Assembly: GCA_023447015.1 (NCBI GenBank)
Contig: JAEXPG010000212.1
Span: forward strand, 1 to 5,131
Direction of reading: 5' to 3'
Origin: Verrucomicrobiota bacterium
Lineage (GTDB): Bacteria > Verrucomicrobiota > Verrucomicrobiia > Opitutales > Opitutaceae
DNA: 5,131 nucleotides
The notes under the pieces are model-generated. The model saw nothing but the letters and a program-made list of their open reading frames with translations, did no database searches and was not told the DNA's origin. Position numbers and translations under genes: made by a program. Each line of letters opens with the position of its first letter. Positions within the stretch are counted from its first letter, which is position 1. Below are positions 1 through 5,096 of the stretch, one piece after another.

Positions 1-206
1 CTTCATGCCCCCAGCGTGCGCCTCGCTCCCCCAAGGCAGATTGTCCCTTCGGGGCAACCGGGCCGAGTTTGCACGCAATCCGCCCCAGTGCCACCCCACG
101 GCTGCCGCCACGGTTTGACGGCCGCAGAACTCGCGACCAGAACAACGGCACCCCAAGCCTCGGTTCCGAGCAAACCCGACCGCGCGTTCACCGCACTCCA
201 TCCGCC
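1..206. other. Upstream non-coding region of the DUF2314 gene
   Basis: No convincing gene lies here. Open frames run through it on both strands, including an in-frame TTG-started extension of the downstream gene from position 69. The encoded residues are Pro/Arg/Thr-rich and unlike a folded domain, and the extension would put about 46 hydrophilic residues in front of a clear membrane anchor. The stretch contains a possible promoter at 115-143. The end of any gene to the left is not visible. Confidence 0.5.
115..143 (+). promoter_or_regulatory. Possible sigma70-type promoter for the DUF2314 gene
   Basis: A TTGACG box (115-120) is followed after 17 bases by CAGAAC (138-143), which matches the -10 consensus at three of six positions, including A2 and A5. 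It would start transcription near 150 and give a leader of roughly 55 bases before the ATG at 207. The -35 is good and the -10 weak, so this is a candidate only. Confidence 0.3.
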
Positions 207-719
207 ATGATCTTCCTCCGGCTGTTGCTCCTGATTCTCTTTCTGCCCCTCCTGCCCTTCCTGCTGCTTGCCCGCCTGCTTGGCTTCGGCCGCTCGAATC
301 TCGCCTACCTGCCGGAAGGCCATCCGGAAATGGCCGAGGCCTTCGCACAGGCCAAGGCAAGCCTGCCGGACTTCCGCCGCCTGCTGTCCACACCCGCACC
401 GGGCATGGACCATTTCGCGATCAAGGCTCGTTTCCCGGTCGAAGGCGGAACGGAGCACATCTGGGTCGATCACCTCGAGAACGTGGGCGATGGCTTCCGG
501 GGCAAGCTCGCCAACGATCCCCAAGGCCTGCCCGATCTCGCCCTCGGCAGCGTTGTCGATGTGGCCGAAGATCAGGTCTCCGATTGGGGCTATGCGGTCG
601 ATGGCGTCTACCAGGGACACTTCACGACCAAGGTCATCATGAAGCATTCCTCGAAACGGATGCAGAAGCAGATCGCCGAAGCCTACGGCTGGTCCCGCAC
701 CGCGACCGCCGGCCGTTGA
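207..719 (+). CDS. Membrane-anchored DUF2314 domain protein
   Basis: This is a 170-residue protein of unknown biochemical role. Residues 2-26 are a run of Leu/Ile/Phe/Pro, an N-terminal membrane anchor or uncleaved signal, so the rest probably sits on one face of the inner membrane. Residues 68-150 match the DUF2314 pattern: an 'HFAIKARF' strand, then 'GGTEHIWV' (80-87), 'GFRGKLANDP' (96-105), 'LGSVVDV' (113-119), 'VSDWGY' (124-129) and a final 'GHFTTKVI' stretch. These are the residues usually conserved in the family (Gly-Thr-Glu-His-x-Trp and Ser-Asp-Trp). The ATG at 207 is preferred because it places the hydrophobic segment at the N-terminus; longer in-frame starts add only low-complexity sequence. 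No Shine-Dalgarno is visible, and CGCC directly precedes ATG. The next gene is 142 bases away with its own promoter, so this gene is probably monocistronic. Family membership is fairly sure, but function is unknown. Confidence 0.85.
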   Translation: MIFLRLLLLILFLPLLPFLLLARLLGFGRSNLAYLPEGHPEMAEAFAQAKASLPDFRRLLSTPAPGMDHFAIKARFPVEGGTEHIWVDHLENVGDGFRGKLANDPQGLPDLALGSVVDVAEDQVSDWGYAVDGVYQGHFTTKVIMKHSSKRMQKQIAEAYGWSRTATAGR

Positions 720-820
720 TCGCAACGGCACCGCACACGCAGGTCGGCTCCGCCCGCTCCGTTCGACTCAAGAGACGTTGGACTCCGGTCAACCGGCTTC
801 ATCACGACCGACCACCCCGC

Positions 821-849
821 TTGACACTATGCACGCTTCCCGTGATTAG
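821..849 (+). promoter_or_regulatory. Promoter of the higBA unit
   Basis: A perfect -35 consensus TTGACA (821-826) is followed by a 17-base spacer and GATTAG (844-849), which keeps A2, T3 and A5 of the -10 box. The predicted start of transcription, near 856, is only about 6 bases before the GTG of higB, so the transcript would be leaderless or nearly so. This is the strongest promoter-like sequence in the window. Confidence 0.6.
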
Positions 850-852
850 TGC
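831..852. promoter_or_regulatory. Possible HigA operator
   Basis: Between and over the promoter elements lie small nested inverted repeats: CACG (832-835) with CGTG (841-844), and GCAC (831-834) with GTGC (849-852). HigA antitoxins usually repress their own promoter by binding short palindromes that overlap the -10 region, so the position fits. The arms are only 4 bases each, and such repeats arise by chance in GC-rich DNA. Confidence 0.25.
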
Positions 853-861
853 GGTCCCTCG

Positions 862-1143
862 GTGATCCTCTCGTTTTCCAGCTCCGCCACCGCCCGTCTC
901 TGGGACGGTTTCCGTCCGGCAGAACTGCCGCCCTCCATCCACAAGACCGCGTTGCGCAAACTCACCCAACTCCACGCCATCCAATCTCTCGACGAACTCC
1001 GCGTCCCTCCCGGCAATCGGCTCGAAGCGCTGCGAGGTGATCGCAAGGGCCAGCACAGCATTCGGGTGAACGACCAATACCGCGTCTGCTTCCGCTGGGA
1101 TGGGCAAAACGTCCGCGACGTCGAGATCGTCGACTACCACTGA
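862..1143 (+). CDS. higB: HigB-type toxin of a type II toxin-antitoxin system (RelE/ParE superfamily)
   Basis: This is a 93-residue protein of typical HigB length. Members of this family are ribosome-dependent mRNA endonucleases that stop translation when the antitoxin is lost. The family signature is clear: an N-terminal 'MILSF' strand, a helical 'HKTALRKLTQL' segment (27-37), the 'NRLEALRGDRKGQHSIRVNDQYRVCFRW' type core (52-79, paraphrased by its key Arg58, Gly59, Asp60, Lys62, Gly63 and Arg74), and the C-terminal 'VDYH' (90-93). Asp91-Tyr92-His93 correspond to the C-terminal catalytic triplet of Proteus HigB. The His and Lys that also contribute there appear as Glu55 and Arg58, a variation I believe is common in this subgroup. 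The start is GTG at 862; it gives the usual M-I-x-S-F beginning and has no Shine-Dalgarno. The toxin comes first and the antitoxin gene starts 5 bases after its stop, the standard higBA order. Confidence 0.92.
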   Translation: MILSFSSSATARLWDGFRPAELPPSIHKTALRKLTQLHAIQSLDELRVPPGNRLEALRGDRKGQHSIRVNDQYRVCFRWDGQNVRDVEIVDYH

Positions 1144-1148
1144 CCGCC

Positions 1149-1451
1149 ATGAGCGCCGCCAAATTCATCAACGTCCATCCGGGTGAACTCCTCCGCGAAG
1201 AATTCCTGAAGCCGATGGGCATCACCGCCTACCGGCTCGCGAAGTCGACGCAGCTGCCGCCCCAGCGGGTCAACCAGATCGTGAACGAGAAACGCGGCAT
1301 CACGGTCGACACCGACCTGCGGCTGTGCGCGTTCTTCGGGCTCACCCCCGGCTACTGGCTGCGCGTGCAACTCGCCTACGATCTCCGCGCCGCCCTCCAC
1401 ACCATCGGCCCCAAGATCAAAGCCGAGATCCAGCCGCTCCAGGCCGCATGA
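1149..1451 (+). CDS. higA: HigA-type antitoxin, XRE-family helix-turn-helix protein
   Basis: This 100-residue protein has the HigA family layout. It has an N-terminal 'HPGELLREEFLKPMGIT' segment (10-26). Next comes a Cro/CI-type helix-turn-helix at about 25-62 with 'AYRLAKSTQLPPQRVNQIVNEKRGI' as its DNA-binding core (paraphrased by Leu30, Ala31, Gln39, Val41, Ile44 and Gly50). The last element is the diagnostic 'FGLTPGYWLRVQLAYDL' stretch (63-79). It should bind and block HigB and, with it, repress the promoter at 821-849. The ATG lies 5 bases after the higB stop and is preceded by ACCGCC, with no Shine-Dalgarno, so translation may be coupled to higB. Its last four bases, ATGA, also contain the start codon of the next gene, so at least three genes are likely on one transcript. 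Confidence 0.93.
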   Translation: MSAAKFINVHPGELLREEFLKPMGITAYRLAKSTQLPPQRVNQIVNEKRGITVDTDLRLCAFFGLTPGYWLRVQLAYDLRAALHTIGPKIKAEIQPLQAA

Positions 1452-2041
1452 GCTCTCACACCACGCCACGTTTTCTGCTGGGTTGCGCCGGCGTCCTTTG
1501 CAGCGTCCTCAGCTTCGCCCAACCGTCGCCGAACGAGCACGAGAATCTGCGCAAGACCTTGGCCGGGCTCGACCCCGCGACCATCGGCCCCGCCACCGAT
1601 TCCGCGGCCCTCGGCGCAGCCGAGCTGTCTGCCGAAGCGTACTCTCCGGAATCCTCGTGGCCCGCCATCATCACGCTCTGGCTTTCGGGTGAAACCGCGC
1701 ACGTCGAACTCCTCTGGTGGCGCAAAGACAACCCCGAGACCCGGGCACTGATCCTCGCTCTCTTCTGGTCTCGCACAGGACCGCCGCGGCACGAAGCGCC
1801 CTCGCCTTGTTTCGTCGTCAACTTTGAGGAATACGCGGGGCATTTCAGGGACGGCGAACGCGAGCAACGCCTGCGGGAGATCGAGCACGTTCGGCAGAAC
1901 TTGCCAGCCCTGAAGGCGGACCTCGTAGCGCTGCTACGCAGTGCCGCAGCCTGCTCCGGCATCGACCAGCCGGGCAATGAACGTGGCAAGACAACCCCTG
2001 CACCAACAGAATCCGCAACCGAAGATCAACGGCGACATTGA
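1448..2041 (+). CDS. Unrecognised exported protein translationally coupled to higA
   Basis: This is a 197-residue protein I do not recognise. Its ATG is inside the higA stop (ATGA overlap), which strongly supports both the start and co-expression with the toxin-antitoxin pair. The N-terminus looks like a Sec signal peptide: a short basic/polar start, a hydrophobic core at about 9-21 and 'SFA' followed by Gln25 as a likely cleavage site. An LLGC lipobox-like sequence at 10-13 sits too early for a normal lipoprotein signal. The mature part has a Trp-rich hydrophobic strand region ('ITLWLSGETAHVELLWWRK', 75-93), 'CFVVNFEEY' (121-129), then a charged helix (about 133-165) with a heptad-like Leu pattern. 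The last 27 or so residues are Pro/Thr/Glu-rich and may be disordered or partly a run-on. The alternative is that this is an unrelated gene brought in with higBA. The coding call is fairly safe; the function is unknown. Confidence 0.7.
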   Translation: MSSHTTPRFLLGCAGVLCSVLSFAQPSPNEHENLRKTLAGLDPATIGPATDSAALGAAELSAEAYSPESSWPAIITLWLSGETAHVELLWWRKDNPETRALILALFWSRTGPPRHEAPSPCFVVNFEEYAGHFRDGEREQRLREIEHVRQNLPALKADLVALLRSAAACSGIDQPGNERGKTTPAPTESATEDQRRH

Positions 2042-2362
2042 CCGGAAAGCCCAGTTGGGTCCGACCAACGGCAACGATGAGAACAAGCGACCATCGGATG
2101 GGGGCCGCCGGTCGGGCGACCGCCCGCAACAGGCGATGACACCGAAAACCGGCAGCGGCTGGTAGTCCATCCTCCCGCGGTGCGCATGCCTTCCTTTTTC
2201 GTCACCTTCTGTCGGCTGCAGAATCTCGGATCCCACCATGTCGCTGCCCCCCGGTGACACTCCGCCACGCCGCAACCCCGCCTTGCGCTGCACCTGGCGC
2301 ACCTCTTGCCTTTCGGGTGCTCGCCATTCCGCACCACGACCGCACCGCCACGGCCTGCCGCC
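2042..2362. other. Gene-free stretch between the higBA unit and the rhomboid gene
   Basis: The 321 bases hold no gene I can support. Short open frames cross it on both strands, but their translations are low-complexity (Asn/Gln/Lys/Pro-rich on the + strand, Arg/Pro/Ser-rich on the - strand), without a plausible start context or domain. The left part (about 1970-2165) looks less GC-rich than the flanking genes. It contains small inverted repeats, including CGGTC/GACCG with a 4-base loop at 2109-2122 and the hairpin at 2148-2163, then a T5 tract at 2195-2199. No confident promoter for the rhomboid gene was found; the best -35-like box, GTGACA at 2254-2259, lacks a matching -10. Confidence 0.5.
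2148..2199 (+). terminator. Possible transcription terminator after the higBA unit
   Basis: A 6-base-pair stem with a 4-base loop is formed by ACCGGC (2148-2153) and GCTGGT (2158-2163), including one G-T wobble. It is followed only 30 bases later by a T5 run (2195-2199), so it is not a classical intrinsic terminator. On the - strand the same stem is followed directly by TTTT. Its position about 100 bases after the last gene of the unit is the main argument. Confidence 0.25.
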
Positions 2363-3214
2363 ATGTCCGAACTCGCCACGCTCCTGATCTGCCTCGCCAC
2401 CGGGATTGTCACCTACCTGGCATTCCGCGACCCGGAGTTCCAGGACCGGCTGATGTTCCGCCCCGAGCGGATCCTCGCGCACAAGGAGTGGTATCGGACC
2501 CTCAGCAGCGCCCTCATCCACCTCGACCTCCAGCACGTCTGTTTCAACCTGATCTCGCTCTATCTCTTCGGCCGCGTCCTGGAAGGCTGCTGGGGGGCGC
2601 ACATCCTCCTGTTGGTCTACCTCGGCGCGGTCCTCGCCGGTTCGCTGCTCTCGCTCTTCCTGCACCGGAACCATGACTACGCCGCCCTCGGCGCGTCTGG
2701 CGGCGTCTGCGGCGTGATCTTCGCCACGATCTTCCTCGTGCCCGGCACCGGCGTCGGGATGTTCTTCATCCCGGTCCACATCCCCGGACCAGTCTACGCC
2801 CTGGGCTACCTCGCCTGGACGTTCTACGCGCTGCGCCGCGGCATCGGCAATGTCGGCCACGACGCCCACTTCGGCGGCGCCATCGCCGGGCTGCTCATCG
2901 CACTCGGTGTCGCCCCGCCGCTCTGCTTCGCCTCGCCCTACCTCTTCGGCGCCTCGTTCCTCTTCGCCGCCACCGGCCTCTTTGTGCTCGCCCGCAACCC
3001 GCTCCGCATTCCCGGCGCGCTCTCCGCCTTCGGCGGCACCAAGGACCAACCGAGCCTCCGCTATCAGCGCTACGACGAGAACCGCGAGCGGCGCCAACGC
3101 GAAACGGACATCGACCGGATCCTCGACAAGGTGTCGGAGAACGGAATCGACAGCCTCACGCCCCGCGAGCGCCAGGTCCTTGAAACCGCCTCCGTCAGGG
3201 CCCGCCGCGAATAG
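2363..3214 (+). CDS. Rhomboid-family intramembrane serine protease with C-terminal DUF6576-like tail
   Basis: This 283-residue polytopic membrane protein is expected to cleave transmembrane substrates within the bilayer using a Ser-His dyad. The motifs are complete. 'EWYRTLSSALIH' (42-53) and 'HVCFN' (His58, Asn62, the HxxxN oxyanion-hole motif) come first. They are followed by 'GASGG' (110-114, nucleophile Ser112) and 'GHDAHFGG' (165-172, catalytic His169). About six hydrophobic segments fall near 3-20, 50-70, 80-100, 108-127, 142-157 and 168-185, with one more hydrophobic stretch at 190-210. After the membrane core comes a charged linker and 'IDRILDKVSENGIDSLTPRERQVL' (250-273, key residues Asp251, Ile253, Asp255, Gly261, Ser264, Leu265 and Glu269), the tail module seen in many rhomboids of Bacteroidota and relatives. 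The ATG at 2363, preceded by GCCGCC, is chosen over a TTG at 2306, whose 19 extra residues are Pro/Thr-rich. The substrate is unknown. The sirtuin gene 21 bases downstream is probably on the same transcript. Confidence 0.93.
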   Translation: MSELATLLICLATGIVTYLAFRDPEFQDRLMFRPERILAHKEWYRTLSSALIHLDLQHVCFNLISLYLFGRVLEGCWGAHILLLVYLGAVLAGSLLSLFLHRNHDYAALGASGGVCGVIFATIFLVPGTGVGMFFIPVHIPGPVYALGYLAWTFYALRRGIGNVGHDAHFGGAIAGLLIALGVAPPLCFASPYLFGASFLFAATGLFVLARNPLRIPGALSAFGGTKDQPSLRYQRYDENRERRQRETDIDRILDKVSENGIDSLTPRERQVLETASVRARRE

Positions 3215-3235
3215 GCGCACCTCGCCCCACCGCCA

Positions 3236-3955
3236 ATGCCCGCCACCGCCCACCCCCGCCCCAAGATCGTCGTCCTCAGCGGCGCCGGCATGAGTGCGCC
3301 GAGCGGCCTGGCCACCTTCCGCGACTCCAACGGACTCTGGGCCAACCACCGCGTCGAGGACGTCGCCACGCCCGAGGCATGGGAGCGCAACCCGGCCCTC
3401 GTCCTCGAATTCTACAACCAGCGCCGCGCCCAGGCCTGCGCCGCCGAGCCCAACGCCGGCCACCGCGCCCTCGCCGCGCTCGAGCAGCGCTACGACGTCG
3501 TGATCGTCACGCAGAACGTCGACAACCTCCACGAACGCGCCGGCTCGACGCGCGTGATCCACCTCCACGGCGAGCTCACCAAGGCGCGCAGCACGGCCGA
3601 CGAGTCGCTGATCTTCGACATCGGCGCCAAGCCGATCCGCCTCGGCGACCGCTGCCCGCGCGGCAGCCAGCTGCGCCCGCACATCGTCTGGTTCGGCGAG
3701 GACGTGCCGCTGATCGAGACCGCCGCCGAGGAGTTCCGCGACGCCGCGAAGGTGCTCGTCGCCGGCACCTCGCTGCAGGTCTACCCCGCCGCCGGCCTCG
3801 TCGGCTACGCCCCCGTCGAGGCGGAGAAACTCCACGTCGACCTCCACGCCGGCCACTGCCCGCCGGGGTTCCGGGCGCTCGCCGGCTCGGTCGACGCGAT
3901 CCTGCCCGCGCTCGTGCACCGCTGGTTGGCGGAGGGGGCCGGGCCGGGCGCCTGA
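3236..3955 (+). CDS. Sirtuin-family NAD-dependent protein deacylase, zinc-cysteine-free subtype
   Basis: This 239-residue cytoplasmic enzyme is expected to remove acyl groups from lysines using NAD+, releasing nicotinamide and O-acyl-ADP-ribose. The Rossmann and catalytic motifs are present. They are 'GAGMSAPSGLATFR' (16-29), 'TQNVDNLHERAGS' (92-104), 'HLHGE' with catalytic His111, 'RPHIVWFGE' (147-155) and 'GTSLQVYPAAGL' (177-188). 'FYNQRR' (59-64) supplies Tyr60 and Arg63 in the Y-x-x-R spacing of SIRT5/CobB-type enzymes, suggesting preference for succinyl or other acidic acyl groups. Only three cysteines exist (68, 140, 208) and no CxxC pair, so the usual structural zinc site is absent. 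The segment between His111 and Arg147 is also short. I recall similar zinc-less bacterial sirtuins, so this is probably a natural subfamily and not decay. The start ATG, 21 bases after the rhomboid stop, has no Shine-Dalgarno. Co-transcription with the rhomboid is likely. Confidence 0.92.
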   Translation: MPATAHPRPKIVVLSGAGMSAPSGLATFRDSNGLWANHRVEDVATPEAWERNPALVLEFYNQRRAQACAAEPNAGHRALAALEQRYDVVIVTQNVDNLHERAGSTRVIHLHGELTKARSTADESLIFDIGAKPIRLGDRCPRGSQLRPHIVWFGEDVPLIETAAEEFRDAAKVLVAGTSLQVYPAAGLVGYAPVEAEKLHVDLHAGHCPPGFRALAGSVDAILPALVHRWLAEGAGPGA

Positions 3956-3968
3956 GCCCCCGGCGCCG
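3934..3968 (+). terminator. GC-rich hairpins at the end of the sirtuin gene
   Basis: Two competing stems overlap the sirtuin stop codon: GGGGGC (3934-3939) with GCCCCC (3956-3961), and GGCGCC (3947-3952) with GGCGCC (3962-3967). The second is followed by GTTT, too short a T-run for a standard intrinsic terminator. They separate the sirtuin from the candidate promoter of the next gene and may attenuate read-through. Confidence 0.3.
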
Positions 3969-3969
3969 T

Positions 3970-3997
3970 TTGACTTCACCCCGCCCGCCGCAAGAGT
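3970..3997 (+). promoter_or_regulatory. Candidate promoter of the glycosyltransferase-like gene
   Basis: TTGACT (3970-3975, within TTTGACTT) is followed after 16 bases by AAGAGT (3992-3997), which keeps A2, A4 and T6 of the -10 consensus. The predicted start of transcription, near 4004, is about 5 bases before the ATG at 4009. That repeats the very short leader seen at higB. Confidence 0.45.
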
Positions 3998-4008
3998 GCG
4001 GCCACCCC

Positions 4009-5064
4009 ATGGCCCTGCTCCCGTCACAACAGATCGGCGACATCAACCGGCGGCTCGCCCTGCTCGCGCAGAAACGCCCGTTCCGCGCGGTCTTCCACCC
4101 GCTGCAGCCGCTCGACCTGGACTATTTCCCCGCCGCCCTGGCCGCCGATCTGGCGGCGCTGCGGACCGAGCGCTGGGAAGTCGGTTTCCGCACCGGTCTC
4201 GAGACGGCCGACCTGATCATCGTGACGGCACACGGGCGGAACAACACCGAGGCGTTCTGGCGTCTGCGCGAGGCCAACCCCGACGCGCTCTTGGCGCTCT
4301 GGATGTGGGACAACCACCTCTCCTACGTCGGGAACCTCGGCAACACGCTCGCGGCCGACTTCTACTTCCCGACACACCACTACATCTCCGGCTACCTGCT
4401 CAACCCCTGCGCGGTGCGCGGCGGCGCCGTGCCGCTGTGCTGCGCCCAGTGGGACTCGGCGCTCGTGCGCGAGGCCATGGCCAAGCCGCCGCCGGTCCGC
4501 CAGCCCCGGATCTACGCGGGTTACGTGGACTACGAAGGCACCCCCCGCGGGGATTTCCTGCGACAGATGCAGCAGGAGGTGCCGGAGATCGACGTCCGCC
4601 TCCTGCCCCGCTCCGACCGCTCGCGCTATTTCGCGAAAAGCTACGCGGCGCGGCTCGAGGAGTGGCTGGAGTACCCCGCCTCGCTCGTCCTCCCGGTCGA
4701 CCGCGATCTCTCGACCCGGCTCTTCGACGGGCTCGTCGCCGGCCATGTCCTCGTGGTCGCGGACAACATTGACGATCTCGACGCGGTGGTGCCGCCGGCG
4801 GAGCAGGCCGCACTGCCGCTGTTCAAATTCCGCGCGGGCGACGTCGGCGACCTCCGGCGGGCCGCCCAGGCGGCGCTCGCCGCCCACGCCCGCGAGGGCG
4901 AGGAGGGCATCCGCCGCCGCCAGACCTACGCCCTCGGGAAACACCTGCTCGCCCATCGCGTGCAGAAGATGGTCCGCACCGTGGCGGCGACCGCCGCCGG
5001 TCAGCTCAAGATCCGGTTCCGCAGCGATCCGGAGAACGGCACCGGCCTCGACCTGCGGCCCTGA
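4009..5064 (+). CDS. Glycosyltransferase-like protein with CgeB-type C-terminal domain
   Basis: This is a 351-residue soluble protein, probably a GT-B-fold glycosyltransferase or a relative. The N-terminal half has a strand 'ADLIIVTAHG' (67-76) followed by 'NNTEAFWRLREANPDALLALWMWDNH' in outline (Asn79, Trp84, Trp98, Trp100, Asp101, His103), then 'PTHHYISGYL' (121-130) and 'VPLCCAQWD' (141-149). The C-terminal half reads 'SLVLPVDRDLSTRLFDGLVAG' in outline (225-245, key residues Pro229, Ser235, Thr236, Arg237, Leu238, Phe239, Gly241, Gly245), then 'HVLVVADNI'. This is the pattern by which CgeB-like family members read a sugar-nucleotide-binding region and a displayed acceptor-independent helix. 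A helical tail with 'RRRQTYALGKHLLAHRVQKM' (302-321) follows. The ATG at 4009 is chosen because the frame, although open further upstream, there only overlaps the sirtuin gene with Arg/Pro-rich shadow sequence. Substrate and pathway (capsule, O-chain or protein glycosylation) cannot be told. The assignment to a glycosyltransferase family is moderate; a non-catalytic homologue is possible. Confidence 0.7.
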   Translation: MALLPSQQIGDINRRLALLAQKRPFRAVFHPLQPLDLDYFPAALAADLAALRTERWEVGFRTGLETADLIIVTAHGRNNTEAFWRLREANPDALLALWMWDNHLSYVGNLGNTLAADFYFPTHHYISGYLLNPCAVRGGAVPLCCAQWDSALVREAMAKPPPVRQPRIYAGYVDYEGTPRGDFLRQMQQEVPEIDVRLLPRSDRSRYFAKSYAARLEEWLEYPASLVLPVDRDLSTRLFDGLVAGHVLVVADNIDDLDAVVPPAEQAALPLFKFRAGDVGDLRRAAQAALAAHAREGEEGIRRRQTYALGKHLLAHRVQKMVRTVAATAAGQLKIRFRSDPENGTGLDLRP

Positions 5065-5071
5065 GCCCCGC

Positions 5072-5096
5072 GTGCCGCGGCTCGAGCGCCCGGCAC
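5072..5096. repeat. Inverted repeat after the glycosyltransferase-like gene (possible terminator stem)
   Basis: GTGCCG (5072-5077) is the exact reverse complement of CGGCAC (5091-5096), with a 13-base loop that can add three more pairs (GGC 5079-5081 with GCC 5088-5090). It begins 8 bases after the stop codon, the usual place for a terminator stem, but no T-run follows. Confidence 0.4.

Noticed and set aside
3..731. - strand 242-codon frame opposite the DUF2314 gene
   Set aside because: The + strand frame has a membrane anchor and a clear family pattern; the - strand frame is its codon shadow.
1457..1486. Lipoprotein signal (LLGC) in the exported protein
   Set aside because: The Cys is residue 13 with almost no hydrophobic stretch before it. 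A longer hydrophobic core ending in 'SFA' fits an ordinary Sec signal peptide better.
777..2060. Integron cassette carrying higBA, suggested by GTTGGAC (777-783) and GTTGGGT (2054-2060), which both fit the GTTRRRY core site
   Set aside because: No RYYYAAC partner or attC-like palindrome precedes either site, so the matches are most likely chance.
2026..2170. - strand reading frame starting at the ATG at 2170 behind a GGGAGG sequence
   Set aside because: GGGAGG touches the ATG directly and so cannot act as a ribosome site, and the translation is low-complexity without a domain.
3379..4008. In-frame upstream extension of the glycosyltransferase-like gene by 210 codons
   Set aside because: It overlaps the sirtuin in another frame and encodes Arg/Pro-rich sequence. 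The promoter-like element and natural N-terminus support the ATG at 4009.
1934..4027. A 697-codon open frame on the - strand crossing the rhomboid and sirtuin genes
   Set aside because: Its translation is Ala/Gly/Glu/Arg/Asp-rich with no domain, and it lies antisense to two proteins with complete catalytic motifs. Long antisense frames are expected opposite high-GC genes.
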